Positions 46,318 through 55,014 of a stretch of 64,000 nt of DNA are shown in pieces. The stretch's first letter is position 1. Every line of letters begins with the position of its first letter. The translations under genes and the position numbers were made by a program. Below the pieces are notes generated by a model. That model had not been told where the DNA came from and ran no database searches. It saw only the letters and a program-made list of their open reading frames with translations. The stretch comes from an uncultured Alphaproteobacteria bacterium (lineage in GTDB: Bacteria; Pseudomonadota; Alphaproteobacteria; HIMB59), in assembly GCA_902619375.1 (NCBI GenBank), contig CACNEB010000003.1, positions 1-64,000 of the forward strand. Reading direction: 5' to 3'.

Positions 46318-47751
46318 TCAATTTCTTCCTCTACTACCATGTTTTAAATAAACATTTTTTGCAAGTATTTTATGTTCTTGTGATTTGCGAATATCAAAAA
46401 TTTTTTTTCTAGCATACTGAGCAGTTTCTTTAACATTAATTATTTCTTTTTGAAACTCATTATCGAACAAATTTACGTTCAAACTTTTTTTTGGGGGATT
46501 ATGAAAAAAAGCAGGTGGGAAATTTTTTACTTCAGGAATTTGTGACTTAATAAATTTACCGAGAGGATCTTGATCCATAGCTTGCTTATAAGGATTATAC
46601 ATTCTAATAGTATTGATACCAGTTGTACCTGATTGCATTTGTATTTGACTGTAATGAATTCCAGGTTCAAAGTCTGTAAACAATGCTGCCAAGCGTGGAG
46701 CAAAGTATCTCCAATCAAGCCATAAGTTATATGAAGCAAATGAAGCTAACATTGCTCTCATTCTAAAATTGATCCATCCATGATTTCTTAAATAAATCAT
46801 ACATGCATCAATAAAATGAACTCCGGTCTTACCTTCAATCCAAGCCTCTAATTTCTCTTCATCTTTATCACGTATTTGATCATACACAGGAATAAAGCTT
46901 GCATGTTCAATTGATGGCTGATCCTCTAATTTTTGAATAAAATGTGATCTCCAATGTAACCTAGATAAAAATGAATTTATAGATTTAGCAAAATTTTTAT
47001 TGGTATGCTTTATTAGATCTCTTTTTTTTATAGCCTCTTGAAAAACTGCGCGGTGTGAAATTGTACCGTATGTCAAATGAGTTGATAATCTTGAGCAGCT
47101 TTTTTCAGCAGTTATTGGGCTAGACATCTCAAATTGATAATTTTCACCTCTTTTATTCAAGAAAGACTGTAGTAATTTATCTGCTTCGACAGATCCACCC
47201 TTTTGCCTATATGGACATGGTGTTGAGTCATAAAAAAATTTTGGTAATTCATGGTTTGTTAATTCTAAATTAACTGATTGTTTTATGACGGGCAAATTAG
47301 ACTTTTTAATAATCTCGTTTCTAAAATTTTTTGCCCATTGGTTTCTATCATGTTGTCCTCTTTTAACTCCTGGGTAAGAACACTCAATCCAATCAATTTT
47401 ATTTTGAAAAAAAAATTTTTTTAATTTTTTATCTCTTTGGTAAGTCCATTGAATACCTGTTTCTTGTTCGCTAATTACGCTTGAAAAGCTATATTTATCT
47501 TTTAAAAACTTGAATATTTCAATCGCGTCACCAAAAAAGATATTTAAATATAAATTATTTTTTAATAATTGTCGTTTAAGCTCATTTACACTCTCTAATG
47601 TAAATTGCCATTGCCTTAAAGACATATCTTTTTGCTTCCACAGCTCGGGTTCTATAATGTAAATTAATATAGATCTTTTATTTTCATCAATAAGAATTTC
47701 ATTGTCTTTAAATCTTAAATTCTTCTTAAACCAGACGATCCTATTTGACAT
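46318..47751 (-). CDS. Cryptochrome/photolyase family protein
   Basis: A 477-residue FAD protein with a photolyase alpha/beta N-domain (IVWFKKNLRFKDNEIL) and a FAD-binding C-domain. The C-domain shows LSTHLTYGTIS, RLHWRSHFIQKL and WINFRMRAMLASFASYNLWLDWR. Where class I photolyases read WQWxAGTG, it reads YSQIQMQSGTTGINTIRMYNP, which places it in a different bacterial branch of uncertain substrate. It may repair UV lesions or sense blue light, useful near the sea surface. Confidence 0.88.
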   Translation of the reverse strand: MSNRIVWFKKNLRFKDNEILIDENKRSILIYIIEPELWKQKDMSLRQWQFTLESVNELKRQLLKNNLYLNIFFGDAIEIFKFLKDKYSFSSVISEQETGIQWTYQRDKKLKKFFFQNKIDWIECSYPGVKRGQHDRNQWAKNFRNEIIKKSNLPVIKQSVNLELTNHELPKFFYDSTPCPYRQKGGSVEADKLLQSFLNKRGENYQFEMSSPITAEKSCSRLSTHLTYGTISHRAVFQEAIKKRDLIKHTNKNFAKSINSFLSRLHWRSHFIQKLEDQPSIEHASFIPVYDQIRDKDEEKLEAWIEGKTGVHFIDACMIYLRNHGWINFRMRAMLASFASYNLWLDWRYFAPRLAALFTDFEPGIHYSQIQMQSGTTGINTIRMYNPYKQAMDQDPLGKFIKSQIPEVKNFPPAFFHNPPKKSLNVNLFDNEFQKEIINVKETAQYARKKIFDIRKSQEHKILAKNVYLKHGSRGRN

Positions 47752-47757
47752 CTGTTA

Positions 47758-48519
47758 CTAGTCTTTAATTTTGAAGCCTTTTGAAAAAATATAAATAATT
47801 GCAGAAATATTTAGAATTAAAAAAGTAAATATCATAATCAAACTTGTTGTAATACTTACATCAGCCATTTCATAAAAACTCCACCGAAAACCACTTACTA
47901 AGTAAAGAACTGGATTTACCAAAGAAACGTTCTGCCAAAACTCTGGTAACCAGTTGATTGAATATAGTGAGCCACCAAGAAATACAAGTGGAGATAAAAT
48001 TAGTGTAGGAAATATTGATAGCTCCTCCCAATTTGATGACAACATCCCTATGAGAAAACCAAGTAAGCTAAAAGTTAAAGATGTTAAGACGAGCATTAAA
48101 ATCATTGTAAAAGGATGCATAATATATATTTCCACAAAAAATAACCCTGTTGCTAATATTAAGCTTCCTAAAATTATTGATTTTGTAGTTGCAGCACCAA
48201 CAAAACCAATAACAATCTCTGTTGTTGATAGTGGGGCAGCATATATTTCATTTATAGTTCCAAGAAACTTTGGAAAAAAAATACCTGAGGAAGCGTTTGA
48301 AACACTTTGTGTCAGTAAAGCTAACATTATCATACCAGGCACTATGAAAGAACCATAAGAGATATCTTCTATCACAGGGATGCGACTCCCTATTGCAGCA
48401 CCGAAGACAACAAAATAAAGAGAGGATGATATAACAGGAGAAAATATACTTTGAACAGTTGTTCTTCTCATTCGATCCATCTCATGCAAGTAAATTGCCA
48501 TTATGCCTGTCCAGTTCAT
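47758..48519 (-). CDS. ABC-2 type transporter permease
   Basis: A 253-residue membrane protein with six helices of the ABC-2 export fold (YadH-like; start MNWTGIMAIYLHEMDRMRRT, then FVVFGAAIGSR and SPLVFLGGSLYSINWLP). It pairs with the ATPase upstream, overlapping it by 4 nt. Substrate unknown: a lipid, polysaccharide or drug. Confidence 0.88.
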   Translation of the reverse strand: MNWTGIMAIYLHEMDRMRRTTVQSIFSPVISSSLYFVVFGAAIGSRIPVIEDISYGSFIVPGMIMLALLTQSVSNASSGIFFPKFLGTINEIYAAPLSTTEIVIGFVGAATTKSIILGSLILATGLFFVEIYIMHPFTMILMLVLTSLTFSLLGFLIGMLSSNWEELSIFPTLILSPLVFLGGSLYSINWLPEFWQNVSLVNPVLYLVSGFRWSFYEMADVSITTSLIMIFTFLILNISAIIYIFSKGFKIKD

Positions 48520-49445
48520 ACACTCTCCTCCAAAAGTTTTTCAAATATCGTCTCTAGAGATGTCTGGGAGGAATTTAAATCTTTTAATTTTAGACCTGCC
48601 GACTTTATGTCTTGAAGAAGTGCTGTAATACCAGTCGAAGATCCGTGGGAGTCATATGAATATGTTAAAGAGTTATTACTATTCATTTTTAAGTTGTACG
48701 ACTCTAAAGTAGATGGGATTTGACTAAAAGGCTCTTGAAATTCTATAGTTAAATTCTTTTGGCCCATTTTTCTCATTAAATCATTCTTATTATCAGTAAT
48801 TATGATTTCGCCGTTATTGATTACAGATACTCGATCAGAAATAGCCTCAGCTTCTTCAATATAATGAGTTGTAAGGATGATTGTCACACCATTTTCTTTG
48901 AGTTCTTTCACTGCTCTCCACATATCTCTTCGCAAATTAATATCAACACCTGCAGTAGGCTCGTCTAGAAAAAGTATTTTTGGTTCATGACTCAATGCTT
49001 TTGCAATTAATGCTCTTTTCTTCATACCTCCAGAAAGCTCACGAAGCTTACTATCCTTTTTATCCCAAAGACTAAGATCTTTAAGAATTTTTTCTATGTA
49101 CGCAGGATCTTTTTTCTTACCATATAGGCCTCTAGTGTAAGAGACATTTTGAAAAACTTTTTCAAAGGCTTCTAAATGGAGTTCTTGGGGCACAAGACCA
49201 ATCATCGATCGAGTTTTTCGGTAATCTTTAACAACATCATATCCATCAACTGAAATGGTTCCTGATGTAGGCAAAACTATCCCACATATGGCATTAATGA
49301 GTGTTGTTTTTCCAGCACCATTTGGACCAAGAAGTGCAAGAATTTCACCTCTTTGAATTTCTAAATTAACTCCTTTAAGAGCTTCTAAACCTCCTTGAAA
49401 AGTTTTTTTTAGATTATCAATTTTAATTAAGATATCTGCTGACAT
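48516..49445 (-). CDS. ABC transporter ATP-binding protein (YadG-like)
   Basis: A 309-residue ATPase: Walker A GPNGAGKTT, signature LSGGMKKR, Walker B ILFLDEPTAGVD, switch TTHYIEEAE. The domain ends near residue 230 and a C-terminal extension of about 80 residues follows, as in the YadG/CcmA-type exporters. It works with the downstream permease. Confidence 0.92.
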   Translation of the reverse strand: MSADILIKIDNLKKTFQGGLEALKGVNLEIQRGEILALLGPNGAGKTTLINAICGIVLPTSGTISVDGYDVVKDYRKTRSMIGLVPQELHLEAFEKVFQNVSYTRGLYGKKKDPAYIEKILKDLSLWDKKDSKLRELSGGMKKRALIAKALSHEPKILFLDEPTAGVDINLRRDMWRAVKELKENGVTIILTTHYIEEAEAISDRVSVINNGEIIITDNKNDLMRKMGQKNLTIEFQEPFSQIPSTLESYNLKMNSNNSLTYSYDSHGSSTGITALLQDIKSAGLKLKDLNSSQTSLETIFEKLLEESV

Positions 49446-49482
49446 AATTAGATTGCGTACAGTATATTATAAGCAAATAACA

Positions 49483-50382
49483 TCAAGATAGTTTATCAGT
49501 TATTTTATTTTTTTTACTTTTTTCAATTAAGTAAGTGCTAATTAAAACAGCAATAAGGGCAACAATAATTTTATAAGTTATTTTTTCATTTAAAAAAAGA
49601 TATCCAAATATCAAACCAAAAATTGGAATGATGTAGGCAACTTGCGATTGAAAAACTAAGCCATTATTTTTAAGAATATAAAATCTCATTAACCAAGCTA
49701 TCGCTGTCGCAACGATACCAAGATACAGAAGAGAAATTGTAGCATTAAGAGAAGGTCTTAATTCTGTTGGATTTTCAAAAATAAACATAATTGGCAATAA
49801 AAGAATAACTGCCCAAATTAAAATACTTGATGTAAGTACTTCATTTTTTATATGTTTGAGCTTGAGCGAAAATAATCCACCTATGGTGTAACAAACTGGA
49901 CCCAAGATTACCATAAAAGCATAAAAGATATTTGACTGATTGATTAGAATGTTATCTGAAAATAAATAAACGATACCAAGAAAGCCTATTAATATTCCCA
50001 CAAATTTTAAAAGATTAATTTTTTCATTTTGAATAAATAAATGTCCTAATATTGTTGCTGCAATAGGTGCCGTGGACATCAAGATTGCTGCTAGATTACT
50101 TTGAACTTTTAATATACCGAATGAAATAAAAAAAAAGGGGAGAACTAAATTCACAAATCCTATAGTTGCGTACCATAACCAATTCTCTCCAAATGCTTCA
50201 ATTGAAATTTTCCTTATCCAACAGTAAGCAAGCATTACTATTGCAGCAAAAAAAATTCTACCAAAGGCAAGTGCCATGGGTGTATAACTTTCTGAAGCAA
50301 TTTTGATGTTAAAGAACGCACTTCCCCATATACCAGCTAATAAAAATAAAAGTAAAAAATCTTTAAAGGATGCTTTGTGCAT
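49483..50382 (-). CDS. EamA/DMT-family permease
   Basis: A 299-residue carrier with ten helices in two EamA repeats (WGSAFFNIKIASESYTPMALAFGR and GPVCYTIGGLFSLKLK). Lysine-rich C-terminus (EKSKKNKITDK). Its ATG overlaps the last base of the alaX stop. Substrate unknown. Confidence 0.85.
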   Translation of the reverse strand: MHKASFKDFLLLFLLAGIWGSAFFNIKIASESYTPMALAFGRIFFAAIVMLAYCWIRKISIEAFGENWLWYATIGFVNLVLPFFFISFGILKVQSNLAAILMSTAPIAATILGHLFIQNEKINLLKFVGILIGFLGIVYLFSDNILINQSNIFYAFMVILGPVCYTIGGLFSLKLKHIKNEVLTSSILIWAVILLLPIMFIFENPTELRPSLNATISLLYLGIVATAIAWLMRFYILKNNGLVFQSQVAYIIPIFGLIFGYLFLNEKITYKIIVALIAVLISTYLIEKSKKNKITDKLS

Positions 50383-51065
50383 TATATGAGAGTAAACTGA
50401 ACACGTTTATTCATTTTTCCTTTACTCTCATACTTCATAAATTTAAATTCGCCAATTTCACTTGTATTAGCCACGTGAGTTCCCCCACACGGTTGTAAAT
50501 CAATATCTCCTATTTTAACAAGGCGAATTTTATCATTTGTTCTTGGCGGTTTAACTGACAAGGTTCGCACTAGCTCAGGTTTTTGATCTAGCTCATCATT
50601 TGTTATCCACTGATAAGAAATAGAATGAGATTGTTGAATAAATTCATTAATGATTTTATTTAAAGTTTCAAATTCAAATGTTTCTTCACCTAAATCAAAA
50701 TCAATCCTACTTTTTTCTATACCAATTGATCCTCCTGTAACATAATAAGGTAATGCTGCACACATTAAGTGCATTGTGGTGTGCATCTTCATTAATCGAT
50801 ATCGATGATCCCAATCAATATGGCCTTTTATTTGCCCAGATAGATTTAGATTTTCTGAGTCAATAACATGGGCAATACCTAACTCATGTTTAACTGTGTT
50901 GATAACATTGAATTTTTTATCATTAATTTCAAGTACTCCCTTGTCTCCGGGTTGCCCACCACTTTGAGCATAAAAAGAACTATCTTGAGTAATGATTTTG
51001 TCACCCTCGACTAATAAAATTTTTTCTTCAAAACTCTTTGTATAACTATCTTTGAGATAAATCAT
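50382..51065 (-). CDS. alaX: Alanyl-tRNA editing protein AlaX
   Basis: A 227-residue trans-editing hydrolase that clears mischarged Ser- or Gly-tRNA(Ala). The zinc motifs HTTMHLMCA (HxxxH) and QPCGGTHVANTSEIG (CxxxH) are intact, and the N-terminal DSSFYAQSGGQPGDKG is the AlaX-M type. Its ATG overlaps the stop of the upstream 57-residue gene (ATGA), so translation is coupled. Confidence 0.93.
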   Translation of the reverse strand: MIYLKDSYTKSFEEKILLVEGDKIITQDSSFYAQSGGQPGDKGVLEINDKKFNVINTVKHELGIAHVIDSENLNLSGQIKGHIDWDHRYRLMKMHTTMHLMCAALPYYVTGGSIGIEKSRIDFDLGEETFEFETLNKIINEFIQQSHSISYQWITNDELDQKPELVRTLSVKPPRTNDKIRLVKIGDIDLQPCGGTHVANTSEIGEFKFMKYESKGKMNKRVQFTLI

Positions 51066-51235
51066 TTTTTTGCTTCCTCTATCATAAAATCAACACAAGA
51101 CTCTATACCTCCTTGGGTGTTGCTTTGTTTTTCACATTCCTCATAGTATTCATGGTATTCAAATGTCGAAGTAATATATAGGCCTAAACCTATAATGCCA
51201 AAGACTGCAATACTATATAATATTTTTTTACCCAT
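51062..51235 (-). CDS. Small membrane-anchored protein, 57 residues
   Basis: ATG at 51235 reads MGKKILYSIAVFGIIGLGLY, one helix, followed by an acidic tail with two cysteines (YYEECEKQ and ESCVDF). The stop overlaps the alaX ATG in an ATGA junction. Two cysteines outside the helix could form a disulfide if the tail is periplasmic. Family unknown. Confidence 0.65.
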   Translation of the reverse strand: MGKKILYSIAVFGIIGLGLYITSTFEYHEYYEECEKQSNTQGGIESCVDFMIEEAKK

Positions 51236-51236
51236 C

Positions 51237-52538
51237 TTAAATTAATCTGTCTTGGAAACCTATCAATTGATTGTTAACAATGATATCTGATTTTTTTATA
51301 GGTCTAAGCAGTTCTATACCTTCCAAACTTATACATCTACTTAGTGCAACATAAAGTTGTCCTGGAGCAAAAGAGCCTTGACTCATATCTATAATTACTC
51401 TTTCAAATGTTTGTCCTTGACTTTTATGAATTGTGATTGCCCAAGCCAATCTCATTGGATACTGTTTGAAAGATCCTGTTATTTCCTCTTGAACTTCTTG
51501 TTGATCATCATCATAGGTATATTGAATACGATCCCATTTTTCTTTTTTAACCTCATATATTTTATTATTAATTTTTACTTTTATTTTTTTTTGAGCGATA
51601 TCATGAATTATACCAATAGATCCATTAACCCACCTTTTTTCAGGATCATTTTTAATCATAATTACTTGAGCTCCTTTTTTTAATTTTAAGATTTCATCAG
51701 TGGGAAATAATTCTTTATAAAATTGACCAGTAGCTTGTCCCCTGTAAGAAAACTCCTCCTGATTTAACTGGCTTAAATATTTTTGATTAATGCTGCTCGC
51801 TCGAGCATTAGTTGTAGTAAGTATGATTTTACCTTCATCCATCTCAATGTGATCAGTTAAAGAGTCGTTTATATTCTCGATCTGCGTGTGAGTAATTGAG
51901 CCATCTCTTACAGAGTTAAGCAAATGAATAAAATGGTCATCTTTTTGACGATAAATATTATGTAATTCAAGCGTTTTAAATTGGGCATCCTGGAAAATAT
52001 TTGAATGAAAGAAGAAATGACCTTTAGGATAAATGCGCTGTAGAAGTCCTGACTCATCCATATTCACAACTGGTGGTAGTTGAAATAAATCCCCAAAAAC
52101 GATTAACTGAACTCCGCCAAATGGTTGTGTAAGTTTTTTTCTGTGAACACGAAGGCTATAATCAATCGCATCAAAAACATCAGCACGAACCATAGATATC
52201 TCATCAATAATTAATGTTTCCAAATTTTGAAGAATTTCGATTTGTCTTACTTTTTTTATATGTCGTGTTTGAATAACCTTTGGTGGAAAACCAAAAAATG
52301 AATGAATAGTTTGTCCTTTAACTCGAATTGCAGCAACTCCTGTTGGAGCAAGAACAACTGTATTCTTCTTTGTTATAGATCGAAAGTAGGCCAATAGTGT
52401 AGACTTACCACTACCTGCTTTACCAGTAATATAAAAATGATCTTTTGTACTTTCTAGTTGCTCAATAATATTTTCAAATTCTTCACTGAGCTCGAAATCG
52501 TCAGGTAGTAAACTATTATAATTTCGCTTATAGCTCAT
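51237..52538 (-). CDS. PIF1/RecD-like DNA helicase
   Basis: A 433-residue superfamily 1B helicase. Walker A is ITGKAGSGKSTLLAYF, motif II is LIIDEISMVRADVFDAID, then FGDLFQLPPV, and the C-terminal helicase motif is LAWAITIHKSQGQTFERVIID followed by QLYVALSRC. Such helicases unwind 5'-3' and remove DNA secondary structure. It overlaps pncC by 11 nt; the next gene downstream (57 residues) begins one base after its stop. Confidence 0.92.
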   Translation of the reverse strand: MSYKRNYNSLLPDDFELSEEFENIIEQLESTKDHFYITGKAGSGKSTLLAYFRSITKKNTVVLAPTGVAAIRVKGQTIHSFFGFPPKVIQTRHIKKVRQIEILQNLETLIIDEISMVRADVFDAIDYSLRVHRKKLTQPFGGVQLIVFGDLFQLPPVVNMDESGLLQRIYPKGHFFFHSNIFQDAQFKTLELHNIYRQKDDHFIHLLNSVRDGSITHTQIENINDSLTDHIEMDEGKIILTTTNARASSINQKYLSQLNQEEFSYRGQATGQFYKELFPTDEILKLKKGAQVIMIKNDPEKRWVNGSIGIIHDIAQKKIKVKINNKIYEVKKEKWDRIQYTYDDDQQEVQEEITGSFKQYPMRLAWAITIHKSQGQTFERVIIDMSQGSFAPGQLYVALSRCISLEGIELLRPIKKSDIIVNNQLIGFQDRLI

Positions 52539-53007
52539 CTATAATATTATTTAACATGTGAAAACATTCTTTCACTGTACCTTTTTGAATTTGAATTCTA
52601 GAAAGTTTTGGATTGAAATTTAATTGTTCAATATAAATATTTTTTTTAAAATATAATCCGATAAAAACTAAACCTACAGGTTTTAATTTAGTACCACCGT
52701 TTGGACCAGCTACACCTGTTGTTGAAAATGTTAGCTGACTTTTGGAAATTTTGTGCAAATGTAAACACATTTGAGCACATACTTGACGGCTGACTGCACC
52801 GTACCTTTTGATAGTACTAGGTTTGACTTTGAGGTTTTTAATTTTTGAATCATTTGAATATGTTATGAAACCAGTTTTATAAATTTTAGATATACCAGAC
52901 ACAGCTGTAAATTCTGCTGCAAGCAAACCACCAGTACAAGATTCTGCTGTTGAAACTGATATGTTTTTATCGAGTAAATATTTGATTGTTTTCGAAACGA
53001 CGCTCAT
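52528..53007 (-). CDS. pncC: Nicotinamide-nucleotide amidohydrolase PncC (CinA C-terminal domain)
   Basis: A 159-residue stand-alone CinA-C domain that recycles NMN to nicotinate mononucleotide. Hallmarks are VSTAESCTGGLLAAEFTAVSGIS (catalytic Ser/Thr region), YGAVSRQVCAQM and STTGVAGPNGG. No CinA N-terminal domain, so it is the short form. First gene of a minus-strand run with the helicase and alaX. Confidence 0.95.
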   Translation of the reverse strand: MSVVSKTIKYLLDKNISVSTAESCTGGLLAAEFTAVSGISKIYKTGFITYSNDSKIKNLKVKPSTIKRYGAVSRQVCAQMCLHLHKISKSQLTFSTTGVAGPNGGTKLKPVGLVFIGLYFKKNIYIEQLNFNPKLSRIQIQKGTVKECFHMLNNIIDEL

Positions 53008-53131
53008 AAGCTAGTTATACTTAATATAAGGACGAAGAAATAACAATGGTGCTTATTGGTATAAAAAAAATGCATAATAAATCCCCATAATTCACAATAA
53101 ATGTGGATAAATTACCAAAATTTGTCTATAT

Positions 53132-53150
53132 ATATGCAAATATTGCATAT
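53132..53150. promoter_or_regulatory. Operator-like palindrome upstream of a 27-residue peptide gene
   Basis: ATATGCAA-ATA-TTGCATAT, a perfect 8-bp inverted repeat with a 3-base centre, within an AT-rich promoter region. It could be a binding site for an HTH regulator of the following peptide gene. Confidence 0.45.
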
Positions 53151-53196
53151 TACTATGATATCCTATAACTTAATTAAAGGAATCATGGAGGTTTAT

Positions 53197-53280
53197 ATGG
53201 CAGATATGTTTACAGGACACTACCCCTTTATAGTTATGATTATTTGGTTCATAGCAGGTTTCATCGGATCAAAAATGTGA
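53197..53280 (+). CDS. 27-residue membrane peptide
   Basis: MADMFTGHYPFIVMIIWFIA and seven more residues (GFIGSKM), ending in TGA. One short helix, few charges. A strong Shine-Dalgarno, GGAGG at 53187-53191, is placed exactly for the ATG at 53197; an in-frame ATG at 53185 lies before it and is less likely. A palindrome sits about 50 nt upstream and a GC-rich hairpin 8 nt after the stop, so it looks like a separately regulated unit. Function unknown. Confidence 0.6.
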   Translation: MADMFTGHYPFIVMIIWFIAGFIGSKM

Positions 53281-53287
53281 TTGTGAT

Positions 53288-53309
53288 GAGGGCAGTCCAC
53301 GCTGCCCTC
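53288..53309 (+). terminator. Hairpin after the 27-residue peptide gene
   Basis: GAGGGCAG, loop TCCACG, CTGCCCTC. A stable 8-bp GC-rich stem 8 nt beyond the stop; the downstream bases are pyrimidine-rich but not a U run. Confidence 0.6.
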
Positions 53310-53327
53310 TCCCTACCCTAAAAGATG

Positions 53328-53368
53328 ACATTATTACCCTTGCTGAAGCAATTGTGAGGGAATAATGT
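53328..53368 (+). promoter_or_regulatory. Structured leader before the omega-aminotransferase gene
   Basis: ACATTATTACCCT (53328-53340) pairs with AGGGAATAATGT (53357-53368), with one bulged base, around an inner hairpin TTGC-TGAA-GCAA. It lies 26 nt before the ATG of the aminotransferase gene. It could be a regulatory leader or the 3' structure of the preceding peptide transcript. Confidence 0.35.
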
Positions 53369-53393
53369 ATCCTTATTAAAATCAGGAAAAAAA

Positions 53394-54707
53394 ATGAATA
53401 AGCCAAATAATTTAGAACCGCTGTGGATGCCTTTCACTCCGAACAAAGTATTTAAGAAAGATCCAAGAATTATAGTCGGTGCTAAAGATATGCATTTTAT
53501 TAGTGACGATAATCGAGAAATTTTAGATGGCACTGCAGGGCTATGGTGTGTAAACGCTGGTCATGGTAGAAAAAAAATTCAAGAAGCTGTAAATAAACAA
53601 ATTGAAAATCTTGATTACTCTCCACCTTTTCAATTTGGACATCCAAAACAATTTGAACTAGCTAATCGTTTAGCAGAGATTTTTCCTGAAGGAATGAATC
53701 ATGTTTTCTTTTCTAATTCAGGATCTGAAGCAGTAGATAGTGCATTGAAAATTGCGCTAGCTTATCAACGTGCACGCGGACATTCATCTAAAACTAGATT
53801 AATAGGTCGCGAAAGAGGTTATCATGGTGTGGGCTTTGGAGGAATAAGCGTAGGTGGTATGGTAAAAAATAGAATGTACTTCGGATCAATGCTAAATGGT
53901 GTTGACCATTTACGCCATACCCACAATTTAAAATTAAATGCTTTTTCAAAAGGTGAACCTGAACATGGAGCAGAACTTGCCGATGATTTAGAGCGTCTTG
54001 TTCAATTGCATGATGCATCAACTATTGCAGCTGTAATTGTTGAGCCTATTGCTGGATCAACTGGTGCGCTGCCTCCGCCTAAAGGATACTTAAAAAGATT
54101 AAGAGAGCTCTGCACAAAACATGACATTTTATTAATTTTTGATGAAGTCGTAACTGCTTTTGGCCGTATGGGAAAAGCAACTGGATCTGAGTTTTTTGGT
54201 GTAACACCAGATATTATTTCATGTGCAAAAGGCATTACAAATGCCACCATCCCTATGGGTGCAACCATAGTTCAAGACTTTATTTATGAGTCAATGATGG
54301 AAAATGCGGATGCTCCAATAGAATTATTTCATGGATATACTTACTCTGGTCATCCTGTTGCTTGCGCTGCAGCCTTAGCAACACTAGATATTTATCAAGA
54401 AGAGGGATTATTTGATAATGCTGCTCATATGGCTCCTATTATTGAGGAAGCCGCTCATAGCCTGAAGGGCACAAAACATATAATCGACATTAGAAATTTA
54501 GGAGTGATTGCTGCACTCGAATTAGAGCCTAAAGGTAACGCTGTTGGTGCAAGAGGATTTGAAACTATGAAAAAAGCTTGGGATCTTGGCTTAATGGTAA
54601 GAGCTAACGGAGATACGCTTGCTTTTTCTCCACCTTTAATAATTAAAGAAAATCAGGTCGATGAAATGTTTACGAAAGTAAAAAAAGCCCTGGAACAAGT
54701 AGACTAA
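53394..54707 (+). CDS. Omega-amino acid:pyruvate aminotransferase (beta-alanine type)
   Basis: A 437-residue class III aminotransferase. Motifs match omega-amino acid:pyruvate transaminase: LWMPFTPNKVFKKDPRIIVGA, FQFGHPKQFELANRLAEIFP, FFSNSGSEAVDSALKIA, ARGYHG-like RERGYHGVGFGG, and IFDEVVTAFGRMG, with the PLP Lys in ISCAKGITNATIPMGA. It passes amino groups from beta-alanine, taurine-like or polyamine-derived amines to pyruvate. The 3' end overlaps the convergent small membrane gene by 38 nt. Confidence 0.93.
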   Translation: MNKPNNLEPLWMPFTPNKVFKKDPRIIVGAKDMHFISDDNREILDGTAGLWCVNAGHGRKKIQEAVNKQIENLDYSPPFQFGHPKQFELANRLAEIFPEGMNHVFFSNSGSEAVDSALKIALAYQRARGHSSKTRLIGRERGYHGVGFGGISVGGMVKNRMYFGSMLNGVDHLRHTHNLKLNAFSKGEPEHGAELADDLERLVQLHDASTIAAVIVEPIAGSTGALPPPKGYLKRLRELCTKHDILLIFDEVVTAFGRMGKATGSEFFGVTPDIISCAKGITNATIPMGATIVQDFIYESMMENADAPIELFHGYTYSGHPVACAAALATLDIYQEEGLFDNAAHMAPIIEEAAHSLKGTKHIIDIRNLGVIAALELEPKGNAVGARGFETMKKAWDLGLMVRANGDTLAFSPPLIIKENQVDEMFTKVKKALEQVD

Positions 54708-54975
54708 AAACGTCCCCACTACAACCATACCCTGTTCCAAAAACGCCGCTTGGTTGGTAAAAACCACATAACATTACCCATCTATATAAAAAGACAATTC
54801 CAGGAACTAAAATAATCGCATTAATAAGAAAAAGAGCTATAGAAATAACTACCCTCATTGGTAGCTTTGTATTCATATACTGTTTATAAAAAATACGAAT
54901 TATCAAACCAGTGGTTACAGCAGATAGCAATAGAAATGGTGCATCAAGGTATGTAACTAAAAATTCATAATACAT
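54670..54975 (-). CDS. Small membrane protein, unknown function
   Basis: A 101-residue protein from the ATG at 54975 (an upstream TTG at 54993 is possible). Two helices (about 8-26 and 44-62) and a Gly/Cys-rich tail with FGTGYGCSGDVFSLL. The last 38 nt are antisense to the aminotransferase end, so the tail may be shaped by that overlap. I do not recognise the family. Confidence 0.55.
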   Translation of the reverse strand: MYYEFLVTYLDAPFLLLSAVTTGLIIRIFYKQYMNTKLPMRVVISIALFLINAIILVPGIVFLYRWVMLCGFYQPSGVFGTGYGCSGDVFSLLVPGLFLLS

Positions 54976-55014
54976 TTCTTTAAAACTTAGCAATGATACA
55001 TTAAGACTTTAAAA

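Noticed and set aside
47954..48358. 134-codon frame antisense to the ABC-2 permease
   Set aside because: Shadow of a membrane protein gene; no motif or RBS.
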